NCBI GenBank assembly: GCA_017479035.1 | Contig: JAFVCR010000060.1 | Span: forward strand, 1-11,928 | Source of the DNA: Kiritimatiellia bacterium | GTDB taxonomy: Bacteria; Verrucomicrobiota; Kiritimatiellia; RFP12; UBA1067 | Reading direction: 5' to 3' | Length of the DNA stretch: 11,928 bases | Shown: one piece after another, positions 1-6,323 of the stretch | Position numbering within the stretch: position 1 is the first letter of the stretch | How the letters are laid out: each line of letters opens with the position of its first letter | Made by a program: the position numbers and the translations under genes | The notes under the pieces: model-generated | Seen by the model: only the letters and a program-made list of their open reading frames with translations | Database searches by the model: none | Told to the model about the DNA's origin: nothing

Positions 1-51
1 CATGAGATCGCCCGTGTGGATGACTAATTCAAGGCCGTTCATGGAGGCGTT
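1..51 (-). pseudogene. Continuation of the prmA reading frame beyond its in-frame stop; runs off the window
   Basis: Directly downstream of the TAA at 52-54 the same frame stays open to the window edge (17 codons) and reads NASMNGLELVIHTGDLM. This is what a PrmA sequence should look like after motif II: E. coli PrmA has a similar N-A-x-x-N-G stretch following its AIQAS segment. The frame is unchanged on both sides of the stop, so a single-base substitution (for example from GAA, AAA or CAA) explains the break better than a frameshift. The rest of the methyltransferase domain lies outside the window. Confidence 0.7.
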
Positions 52-612
52 TTACGTGGCTGCCTGGACGGCGTCGGGGTCGAGTTCGAACGCGCGCACG
101 TCTTTGAATCCGAGGAGTTTGGAGGCGATGGAAAGTATGCCGCTGCCGCAGCCTACGTCGAGGAACGTGCGTGCGGGGTCGGCCGCCGCTTCGCGGTCGA
201 TAAACTCAAGGCAAGCGCGCGTGGTGGCGTGCTGCCCGGTGCCGAAGGCCATGCCGGGGTCGAGTTTGAGTGCCTTTTGGCCGGGGGTGGGGGCGTAGGT
301 TTCCCAAACGGGCACCACGGCAAGGCGGGGGGAGATGATGTCGGTCTTGAAATACTTGCGGTAGGCGTATTTCCAGTCTTCATCGGGGAAAGTGCATACC
401 TGCGGGGCGAGATCCGCGCCAACGATGCGCCCGGCGGCTTTGAGGCATTCTATGGCGCGCGGGGCGGAGGTTTCGTCGGGGAAAAATATCTGCATGGTGG
501 TGGAGGTGGCCTCCACGTCGCGATAGGAGGACAAAACGAAATCCCCTCCGTCGAAAACCTCGAAGAGGGGATTTGCAAGTTCGTCCGCCACTTGGCAATG
601 GACGAGCGTCAT
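52..612 (-). CDS. prmA: Ribosomal protein L11 methyltransferase PrmA, truncated by an in-frame TAA
   Basis: PrmA transfers methyl groups from S-adenosylmethionine to amino groups of ribosomal protein L11 in the cytoplasm. What is visible: an N-terminal substrate-recognition region (about residues 1-90), the family signature DPGMAFGTGQHATT (118-131), and Rossmann motif I, LDVGCGSG (151-158). The acidic end of strand beta-2 follows as FELDPDAV (175-182). Translation then meets TAA after residue 186, whereas the family is usually near 290 residues. The part that should hold the post-motif-II region and the catalytic N-(I/L/P)-P-type motif is therefore missing from this product. Homology continues in the same frame after the stop, so this is most likely a recent nonsense mutation or a sequence error. 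TAA is a genuine stop in secDF next door, so stop reassignment is unlikely. The ATG at 612 lies 3 bases after the stop of the small basic protein gene, suggesting co-transcription and coupling. The identification is firm. Whether the gene is functional is doubtful. Confidence 0.88.
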   Translation of the reverse strand: MTLVHCQVADELANPLFEVFDGGDFVLSSYRDVEATSTTMQIFFPDETSAPRAIECLKAAGRIVGADLAPQVCTFPDEDWKYAYRKYFKTDIISPRLAVVPVWETYAPTPGQKALKLDPGMAFGTGQHATTRACLEFIDREAAADPARTFLDVGCGSGILSIASKLLGFKDVRAFELDPDAVQAAT

Positions 613-615
613 GAT

Positions 616-834
616 TTACTTTTCTTCCGTTTTTTTGGCCGCGAGTTTCTTCACTACGGCGGGGCGCTGCACGAGGACGCGGACGTTTTCCGCGCTCATG
701 AGCTGCACTTCCTCTTCGCCGAGACCGAGTTTCACGAGCCTTCTGCGCTGCGCGTCCGCGCGGCGGCGCTTGCCCGCTTCCGTCTTGCAGGGGCGAACGT
801 GGGATTCCTTGCGGAGTGTACGACCTGTACCCAT
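616..834 (-). CDS. Small, highly basic hypothetical protein (72 aa)
   Basis: I do not recognise a named family. With the ATG at 834 the product is 72 residues. It has 20 Lys/Arg against 9 acidic residues, a basic patch GKRRRADAQRRR (21-32), then a probable helical pair LVKLGLGEEEVQLM and NVRVLVQRP, and a Lys-rich tail. There is no signal peptide or membrane segment. This composition suits binding to RNA or the ribosome, but that is inference. The ATG at 834 is preferred over an in-frame TTG at 846 because a GAGG box lies about 6 bases upstream of the ATG. The stop is 3 bases before the prmA start, so it leads a two-gene operon with a ribosomal-protein methyltransferase. A divergent promoter sits about 40-70 bases upstream. 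Confidence 0.7.
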   Translation of the reverse strand: MGTGRTLRKESHVRPCKTEAGKRRRADAQRRRLVKLGLGEEEVQLMSAENVRVLVQRPAVVKKLAAKKTEEK

Positions 835-875
835 TTTGTTCCTCAACTTTCTTTGCCGAAAAATGTTATTTGCGT

Positions 876-904
876 ATTATCGCATATTTTTGGCAATTTT
901 GCAA
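876..904 (-). promoter_or_regulatory. Predicted sigma-70 promoter for the small basic protein-prmA operon
   Basis: On the minus strand, TTGCAA (899-904, matching 4 of 6 in TTGACA) is followed after exactly 17 bases by GATAAT (876-881, 5 of 6 in TATAAT). Transcription would start near 869, giving a leader of about 35 bases before the ATG at 834. The surrounding stretch is clearly more A+T-rich than the coding regions. Pattern match only. Confidence 0.55.
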
Positions 905-955
905 GTATATTTTTGCCGCCGGGGCGTGTTCGCGCAAGAGAGGTGCAAGTAATTG

Positions 956-984
956 TTGATTTTTTCGCGGGTTTATCGTATAAT
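956..984 (+). promoter_or_regulatory. Predicted strong sigma-70 promoter of secDF
   Basis: TTGATT (956-961) and a perfect TATAAT (979-984) are separated by 17 bases, inside an A+T-rich intergenic stretch. The start of transcription would fall near 991, giving a leader of about 36 bases. This also argues against an in-frame ATG at 985 as the translation start of SecDF. The promoter is divergent from the one at 876-904, with about 50 bases between the two -35 boxes. No operator-like palindrome was seen between them. Confidence 0.7.
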
Positions 985-1016
985 ATGGCAAATTTTCATT
1001 GGAAGACAGGACTTTC

Positions 1017-1020
1017 GAGG
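1017..1020 (+). promoter_or_regulatory. Ribosome binding site deciding the secDF start
   Basis: GAGG lies 3 bases before the ATG at 1024 and 6 bases before the ATG at 1027. The spacing favours 1027; the two choices differ by one residue. Confidence 0.5.
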
Positions 1021-1026
1021 TCAATG

Positions 1027-3645
1027 ATGAATACAGATTCGATTCGCAACAACCTGTGGAAATGGGTGGCTCTGGCAATCGTCGCAGTGGCGTCGATATA
1101 TATCACGCTGCCGCTGAAGGACGTAAAAGACGAAAACGGCAAGGTGGTGGAGGAAGGCAAAATACGCCTCGGCCTCGACCTGCGCGGCGGTTCGTCGTTC
1201 ACGCTTGGCGTGGACAAGGCCAAACTTGCCGAAACCATCACCGCTTCCCTCGTGGACAAGGGCCAGACCAACGCCCTCGGCGAGGTCGACAGCGCCGTGG
1301 TCAACGCCAAGGTCGAAGAAACCCTCAAGAATTCCGACACTCGCATCGTGGAAGTGGTGCGCCGCCGTATCGACGGCATGGGCATGAACGAACCTGTAAT
1401 CCAAAGCCTGCAAGATCACCGCCTCCTCGTCCAGCTCCCTGGCGTGGACGATGCAACACGCAAACAGGCGCGCGAATCCATCCAGAAGGCGGCGTTCCTC
1501 CAATTCCGCCTCGTCCATGCCAATAACGACACGCTCGTTTCCAATCTCATGCGCGGCGATGCCGCCCCCGAGGGCTACAAGAAGGTGGGCAACGCGTTCA
1601 TCCGCGCCGACAACTACCTCTCCGTATCCAAAAAGCCCGGTTACGCCACGCGTCTTGCGGCTTTCCACGCGCCCGCGCGCTATCAACTGATGCTCCAAAA
1701 GGAGAAGGACAACACCTACCGTCCCGCATTCGTAAGCCGCAAAACCGAACTCACGGGCGACTACATCGTCAAAGCCGGTGTGCGGCATGACCTCGCCGGA
1801 TACGCAATCGACTTCGAGCTCAACGCAGAAGGCGGCGACATCTTCAGGAAACTCACCGGCAACTACATCGCGCACGGCAACCGCAATAAGTCCGACAAAG
1901 GCCGGCAGCTGGCAATCGTCCTAGACGACATGCTCATCTCCGCGCCCGTCCTCCAAAGCGAAATTTCCACCAACGGTCAGATCACCGGCAATTTCACCGC
2001 CGAAGAAGCACAGGAACTTGCCAACAACCTCAACGCCGGCGCACTGCCCGCGCCGCTTGAAATCCTCTCCGAATCGAGCGTTTCTCCCACAGTTGGCGAC
2101 GAGGCCATCTCCGCCGGATACGTTGCCGCGATACTCGGCTTCCTGCTCGTAGCGGTGTTCATGTTCGTATACTACCGCACCGCAGGTCTTGTGGCGAACG
2201 TGGCATTGTTCCTCGACATCGCACTTCTCCCCGCCGCGCTCATACTCGTGGCGAACGTGCTCGGCGTGTTCGCGCAGGACGTCAACGCCACCGGCGCGGC
2301 ATTCTGGCAGCTGCCTGTTCTTACAATGCCGGGCATCGCAGGCCTCGTTTTGACCTTGGGCATGGCGGTGGACGCAAACGTGCTCATCTTCGAGCGCATC
2401 CGCGAAGAATTCCGCAACAAGGGTACCACCGTGGGCACCGCGCTCGCAAACGGCTACGGCCGCGCGTGCACTGCTATTTTCGACTCCAACATCACCACCA
2501 TCCTCACCGGCGCGATACTCTTCATCGTGGGCACCGGGCCCGTGCGCGGATATGCCATAATGCTCACCGCAGGCGTGATCATCTCCATGTTCACCGCCGT
2601 GCTCGTTACGCGCATCATCCTCGACCTCGCCACGAAGCCGGAATCCACCAAGCCGTTCAAGATGCTACAGTTCTTCCAGGCTCCCAATATCGACTTCGTA
2701 AAACTCGGCAAAAAGACTATTCTCGCATCGGCGATTGTCGTGGTCGTTACGCTTGCGATATTCTTCGGCCGCGCATTGGTGAACCCCGCAAGCGTCCTTG
2801 CAGTGGATCTCACGGGCGGCACCTCAATCGTATATAATTACGACGAAGCACACAAGCCCGCCGAAGCCGACCTGCGCAAGGCTCTCGCCCCGTTCGACAA
2901 CGCCGCCATCATCCAGTTCCAGGACGGCGGCGTGGGCAAGGCATCCCTCCTCGTCAAAACCGGCTACACCACCGAAAACGGCAAGGAAGTGGCCGCTACG
3001 GAAGACGGCAAAGTGGATGTGGAAGGCAAGGTTACCTCTCTCATCTCCGCCGCCGCGCCGGATGCCAATTTCACCGTCGCTTCCAACGACGAAGTCGGCT
3101 CCGTGGTGGGCGCGGACCTCAAGAAAAGCGGCACTTGGGCGGTGCTCCTCTCCCTTGCGGGCATCCTTATCTACGTGGGGCTGCGCTTCGAGTTCGGTTT
3201 CGGCCTCGGCGCGATAGTGGCACTGGCGCACGATGCGCTTGTGGCACTTGGGCTCTACAGCCTCTGCGGGCGCCAGGTGAGCCTCATCGTGATAACCGCG
3301 CTGCTCACCATCGTGGGTTATTCGGTGAACGACACGATCGTCGTGTTCGACCGCATCCGCGAGGATCTGCGCAAGGATCAGCGCACCTCGTTCAAGGATT
3401 TGTGCAATCGCGCCATCAACCAGACTCTTTCGCGCACGGTCATCACTTCGCTCACCACGTTCTTCGCGGTTTTGGCACTCTTCGCGTTTGGCGACGGCTC
3501 CATCTTCGACTTCGCGCTTGTGATGCTCTTCGGCGTGGTGGCCGGCACCTATTCCTCGATGTTCATCGCCACACCCGTGATGATGTGGTTCTATCGCGGC
3601 AAACGCCCCGAATTCGATAGCGAAGAAAAGACCAACGAACAGTAA
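1027..3645 (+). CDS. secDF: Protein translocase subunit SecDF (SecD-SecF fusion)
   Basis: This inner-membrane protein uses the proton motive force to help SecYEG complete export on the periplasmic side. The 872-residue chain carries both halves. SecD has TM1 (about 10-28), the LGLDLRGG motif (48-55) and the large periplasmic P1 domain. Next come the AGALPAPLEI region and TM2-6, with GMAVDANVLIFERIREE around Asp449. After a short linker (about 540-555), SecF starts near NIDFVKLGKK, followed by DLTGGTSIVY, a smaller P4 domain, and TM8-12 with GYSVNDTIVVFDRIRED around Asp769. Asp449 and Asp769 correspond to the conserved membrane aspartates needed for proton coupling. In E. coli these are two proteins; single-chain SecDF occurs in several phyla including PVC bacteria. 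The length is normal for a fusion. The gene is first behind a strong promoter, and metXW follows after 62 bases with no evident terminator, so read-through is likely. Codon choice is strongly C-ending until about 3120 and more G-ending after it. Confidence 0.95.
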   Translation: MNTDSIRNNLWKWVALAIVAVASIYITLPLKDVKDENGKVVEEGKIRLGLDLRGGSSFTLGVDKAKLAETITASLVDKGQTNALGEVDSAVVNAKVEETLKNSDTRIVEVVRRRIDGMGMNEPVIQSLQDHRLLVQLPGVDDATRKQARESIQKAAFLQFRLVHANNDTLVSNLMRGDAAPEGYKKVGNAFIRADNYLSVSKKPGYATRLAAFHAPARYQLMLQKEKDNTYRPAFVSRKTELTGDYIVKAGVRHDLAGYAIDFELNAEGGDIFRKLTGNYIAHGNRNKSDKGRQLAIVLDDMLISAPVLQSEISTNGQITGNFTAEEAQELANNLNAGALPAPLEILSESSVSPTVGDEAISAGYVAAILGFLLVAVFMFVYYRTAGLVANVALFLDIALLPAALILVANVLGVFAQDVNATGAAFWQLPVLTMPGIAGLVLTLGMAVDANVLIFERIREEFRNKGTTVGTALANGYGRACTAIFDSNITTILTGAILFIVGTGPVRGYAIMLTAGVIISMFTAVLVTRIILDLATKPESTKPFKMLQFFQAPNIDFVKLGKKTILASAIVVVVTLAIFFGRALVNPASVLAVDLTGGTSIVYNYDEAHKPAEADLRKALAPFDNAAIIQFQDGGVGKASLLVKTGYTTENGKEVAATEDGKVDVEGKVTSLISAAAPDANFTVASNDEVGSVVGADLKKSGTWAVLLSLAGILIYVGLRFEFGFGLGAIVALAHDALVALGLYSLCGRQVSLIVITALLTIVGYSVNDTIVVFDRIREDLRKDQRTSFKDLCNRAINQTLSRTVITSLTTFFAVLALFAFGDGSIFDFALVMLFGVVAGTYSSMFIATPVMMWFYRGKRPEFDSEEKTNEQ

Positions 3646-3690
3646 CCAAACGCCAATAAAGGAATCCCCCAGCGAATACAGGTATCAATC

Positions 3691-3726
3691 ATGGCGAAGG
3701 CGCAGGCGTGGTCACCCCTCGTGTGA
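3691..3726 (+). other. Possible 11-codon upstream ORF overlapping the metXW start
   Basis: ATG at 3691 opens a short frame, MAKAQAWSPLV, ending at TGA 3724-3726. It overlaps the first codons of metXW in another frame. A weak AGG about 8 bases upstream could serve it. Its TGA also overlaps an in-frame metXW GTG at 3723 (GTGA), the geometry of translational coupling. It may be chance. There is no run of Met codons or other attenuator hallmark. Confidence 0.2.
3696..3700 (+). promoter_or_regulatory. Ribosome binding site supporting the GTG start of metXW
   Basis: GAAGG lies 7 bases before GTG 3708. No in-frame ATG exists between the secDF stop and the conserved MetX region, so a GTG start is required. 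3708 has the best-placed Shine-Dalgarno box; GTG 3723 is the alternative. Confidence 0.5.
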
Positions 3727-5459
3727 CCACGCTTGATTTACCCCCGGAAGGCTTGCGCCTCGAAGCGGGCGGCGTGCTGAAAAAAGTGGACGTCGCATGG
3801 GAATCGTGCGGGTTGGAAAAACCCGAGAACGACAACGTGATATTCATCTGCCACGCGCTCACGGGCGATGCCCACGTGGCCGGCAGATACGAAAACGAAT
3901 CCGCGCCCACGGGCTGGTGGGACGGCATGATAGGCCCGGGCCGCGCAATAGATACGGCGAAATATCGCGTGATCTGCGCAAACGTCCTCGGCGGATGCAA
4001 AGGCACCACGGGGCCGTCGTCCGTAAATCCGGAAACGGGCGAATTCTACGGTTCGGCGTTTCCGCTGATTTCGATGGGCGACATGGTGGACGTGTACCGG
4101 CTGCTCCTCAAGCAGTTGGGCATAACGCATCTCAAAGCACTTGTGGGGGGGAGTTTCGGCGGGATACACGTGATCGATTGGCTCACGCGCCATCCCGGCG
4201 AGGCGGATATGGCGGTGATGGTGGCTTCCGGCGGCGCATTGAGTCCGCAGGCGTTGAGTTTCGACATCGTGGCGCGCCATGCGATAATGGACGACCCCGA
4301 ATGGAACGGCGGCGACTACTACGGCAAGCGCGGTCCCGTCCACGGACTTTCTTCGGCGCGGCAGCTGGCGCACATAACATATCTCTCCTACGTTCTTTTG
4401 CAGGAGAAATTCGGTCGCCGCCTCCAGCAGAACTGGCTTGATCGCGGCCCGCAGTATCTGATGGAACGCGCGAGGAATTTCGGCACCAATTTCCAGATCG
4501 AATCCTACCTCGACCATCAGGCCGAAAAGTTCATCGCCCGCTTCGATGCCAATTCCTATCTGCATCTGACGCGCGCACTTGACGAGTTCGACGTGGCGGA
4601 GCGTTTCGGCGGGCTGGAAAAGGCGTGCGAACGCATCACGGCGCGGCTTCTTTTGGTGTCGCTTTCCGGGGATTGGCTTTTCAGCGAGGATCAGTCGCAA
4701 GTGATCGCAACCGCGATGATGAAGGCGAAAACACGCGTCTCCTATGCGCATCTCGACGTGAAAGTGGGGCACGACGGCTTCCTTACGCACATCACCGAAC
4801 TTGCGCAGGTCGTGGGCGGCTTCCTCAACGAGCGCAAGATGAACGTGACCGAAACGAAGCAAGGGCAGTATCAGGCACTCGTGGACATGATAAAACCTTC
4901 CGCGCGCGTGCTCGACATCGGCTGTGGCAACGGGCAGCTGCTCTCCACCTTGCGCGAGAAAAAGAACATCTCCGGCGTTGGCATCGACATAGACATCCCC
5001 CGCCTTGCCACATCCGTCCACGCCGGCAACGACATCCTCTATGAAGATGCAGACGACCGCCTTGCGTTGATACCCGACAAATCCTTCGACCAGGTGGTGG
5101 TGAACGAAACGCTGCCCGTCCTGAAACGTCCCGACGACCTCATCGGGCAACTTTTGCGCGTGGCGGACGAGGCGATTGTGGGCTTCCAGAATTTCGGCCA
5201 GTGGACGGTGTGGGCGCAGCTTGCGCTCCACGGCAGGATGCCTGTGGCAAAGCAGCTGCCGTATGCCTGGTACGACACGCCGAACATCCATTTCTTTACA
5301 TTGCGCGACTTCAAGGAGATGTGCGCGCGCCACGGCATCGAAATCCTCGAAACGCGCACCGAGGCGCGGACGTGGTTCGGCAGGTTGCTGCTTTCCCTCG
5401 GCTTCAAAAATCAAGGCGCGGAACACGTGGTCTGCCGCCTTGGGAGAATCGAAAAATGA
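3708..5459 (+). CDS. metX: Homoserine O-acyltransferase (MetX) fused to MetW
   Basis: The N-terminal part (about 1-377) is an alpha/beta-hydrolase of the MetX family, which transfers an acyl group (usually acetyl from acetyl-CoA) to L-homoserine for methionine synthesis. Visible: NVLGGCKGTTGPSSVNP, the nucleophile elbow VGGSFGG with Ser149, Asp322 in SGDWLFSED and His355 in GHDGFL, a complete Ser-Asp-His triad. The C-terminal part (about 378-583) is a MetW-type methyltransferase-like domain. It shows VLDIGCGNG (Asp403), the MetW hallmark GRMPVAKQLPYAWYDTPNIH near 509-528, and TLRDFKEMC. In proteobacteria metX and metW are neighbouring genes, and MetW is thought to be needed for MetX activity. 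Here the two are one 583-residue chain with no stop between them; Met378 marks the join. Whether the acyl donor is acetyl- or succinyl-CoA cannot be settled by eye. It ends in an ATGA overlap with cysE. Confidence 0.92.
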   Translation: MVTPRVTTLDLPPEGLRLEAGGVLKKVDVAWESCGLEKPENDNVIFICHALTGDAHVAGRYENESAPTGWWDGMIGPGRAIDTAKYRVICANVLGGCKGTTGPSSVNPETGEFYGSAFPLISMGDMVDVYRLLLKQLGITHLKALVGGSFGGIHVIDWLTRHPGEADMAVMVASGGALSPQALSFDIVARHAIMDDPEWNGGDYYGKRGPVHGLSSARQLAHITYLSYVLLQEKFGRRLQQNWLDRGPQYLMERARNFGTNFQIESYLDHQAEKFIARFDANSYLHLTRALDEFDVAERFGGLEKACERITARLLLVSLSGDWLFSEDQSQVIATAMMKAKTRVSYAHLDVKVGHDGFLTHITELAQVVGGFLNERKMNVTETKQGQYQALVDMIKPSARVLDIGCGNGQLLSTLREKKNISGVGIDIDIPRLATSVHAGNDILYEDADDRLALIPDKSFDQVVVNETLPVLKRPDDLIGQLLRVADEAIVGFQNFGQWTVWAQLALHGRMPVAKQLPYAWYDTPNIHFFTLRDFKEMCARHGIEILETRTEARTWFGRLLLSLGFKNQGAEHVVCRLGRIEK

Positions 5460-6223
5460 TACTCACAGCACGCATCGCCGTACTCACCAAACGGTTTCTC
5501 GCAGCACTTTATCCTGAAATTTACGGGACGGAAGTGGGCGGCGAGGTGGATGGCAACCTCAAGCGAATCGCCAAGGATCTCGAGCGCGAAATCGCCGAAA
5601 TGATGCCCGATGAGGACGCGAAAGCCATAACGGGCAAGTTCATGGAGCAGATTCCCGAAGTGGCCAAACGCCTCAAGGAGGACGTCCAAGCCGCATACGA
5701 GGGCGACCCCGCCGCGCGCTGCCCTGCCGAAATCGTGATGGCGTATCCCGGCATGTATGCGATAACGATCCACCGCATCGCGCACGTACTCTATACGCTC
5801 AAGGTGCCGCTCATTCCGCGCATAATGGCGGAGTTGGCGCATTCGCGCACGGGTATCGACATCCATCCGGGCGCGACCATCGGCAGAAGGTTCTTCATAG
5901 ACCACGGCACGGGAGTTGTTATCGGCGAGACGTGCATCATCGGCAACGACGTGAAACTCTATCAGGGCGTGACGCTCGGTGCTCTGTCGTTCCCGCTGGA
6001 CGACAACGGCTTGCCCGTGAAAGGCATCAAGCGCCATCCGAACGTGGAAGACCGCGTGGTGATCTATGCCGGGGCCACAATCCTCGGCGGAGATACGACC
6101 ATCGGGCACGACAGCGAAGTGGGCGGCAACGTGTGGCTGATGGAGTCGATCCCGCCTTGCTCGAGGGTCTACAACAAACCGCCAAAGCCGGAAATCCGCC
6201 GCCGCGCCAAGTGCAAGATTTAG
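5456..6223 (+). CDS. cysE: Serine O-acetyltransferase (CysE/EpsC type)
   Basis: The enzyme acetylates L-serine with acetyl-CoA to O-acetylserine, the acceptor for sulfide in cysteine synthesis (cytoplasm). The 255-residue protein has a helical N-terminal half (about 1-125) and a C-terminal left-handed beta-helix of hexapeptide repeats. The core includes DIHPGATIGRRFFIDHGTG (135-153), then VVIGETCIIGNDVKLYQGVTLGA. Asp135 and His150 are 15 residues apart, like the catalytic Asp143/His158 pair of E. coli CysE. KRHPNVEDRVVIYAGATILGG (192-212) is the usual last coil. The tail ends in basic IRRRAKCKI and lacks the long flexible end of enterobacterial CysE. The start is fixed by the 4-base ATGA overlap with metXW and by GGGAG 9 bases upstream. 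Co-translation with metXW puts both O-acyl acceptor enzymes of sulfur amino-acid synthesis under one control. Confidence 0.93.
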   Translation: MILTARIAVLTKRFLAALYPEIYGTEVGGEVDGNLKRIAKDLEREIAEMMPDEDAKAITGKFMEQIPEVAKRLKEDVQAAYEGDPAARCPAEIVMAYPGMYAITIHRIAHVLYTLKVPLIPRIMAELAHSRTGIDIHPGATIGRRFFIDHGTGVVIGETCIIGNDVKLYQGVTLGALSFPLDDNGLPVKGIKRHPNVEDRVVIYAGATILGGDTTIGHDSEVGGNVWLMESIPPCSRVYNKPPKPEIRRRAKCKI

Positions 6224-6227
6224 CAAA

Positions 6228-6276
6228 CCTGTGCGCTCGCGGGTGCAATTTTGCGCTTGATTTTCGCACGGGTTTT
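6228..6276 (+). terminator. Weak terminator-like hairpin after cysE
   Basis: CCTGTGCG (6228-6235) can pair with CGCACGGG (6265-6272), 8 pairs including one G-T, followed by TTTT (6273-6276). The loop is long (29 bases) and the T run short, so this is only a possible terminator. It overlaps the pal promoter, so the two readings may exclude each other. Confidence 0.25.
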
Positions 6277-6285
6277 GTGTAGTAT
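6257..6285 (+). promoter_or_regulatory. Predicted sigma-70 promoter of the pal-tat-ktrB series
   Basis: TTGATT (6257-6262) is followed after 17 bases by TAGTAT (6280-6285). The -35 hexamer is identical to that of the secDF promoter. Transcription would start near 6292, about 32 bases before the pal ATG. A palindrome covers the -10 box and start site, so the promoter may be repressible. Confidence 0.55.
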
Positions 6286-6294
6286 ACACAAAAC
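6272..6294 (+). promoter_or_regulatory. Operator-like perfect palindrome over the pal -10 box
   Basis: GTTTTGTGTA (6272-6281) and TACACAAAAC (6285-6294) are exact reverse complements around the 3-base centre GTA. The 23-bp element lies over the -10 box and predicted start site, the usual place for a repressor operator. It is A+T-rich and not followed by a T run, so a terminator is unlikely. The cognate regulator is unknown, and no regulator gene is present in the window. Confidence 0.5.
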
Positions 6295-6323
6295 GATTTA
6301 CAGACAAAAGGAGAATAGACGAA

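Noticed and set aside
52..54. TAA reassigned as a sense codon
   Set aside because: SecDF ends at a TAA in the proper place and the other genes are free of internal stops, so a point mutation or sequence error in prmA is simpler.
229..1026. Long upstream extension of the SecDF frame (about 266 extra codons)
   Set aside because: The extension lies antisense to prmA and the small basic protein, has no SecD similarity, and crosses the secDF promoter. SecD similarity starts just after 1027, where a ribosome binding site is found.
3646..3707. SAM-responsive riboswitch ahead of metXW
   Set aside because: The gap is only 62 bases and shows no paired stems or conserved SAM-riboswitch core that I could find.
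3738..5426. Long minus-strand open frame opposite metXW (562 codons)
   Set aside because: It is antisense to a gene with complete MetX and MetW motifs, its composition is that of a GC-rich shadow frame, and it shows no recognisable domain.
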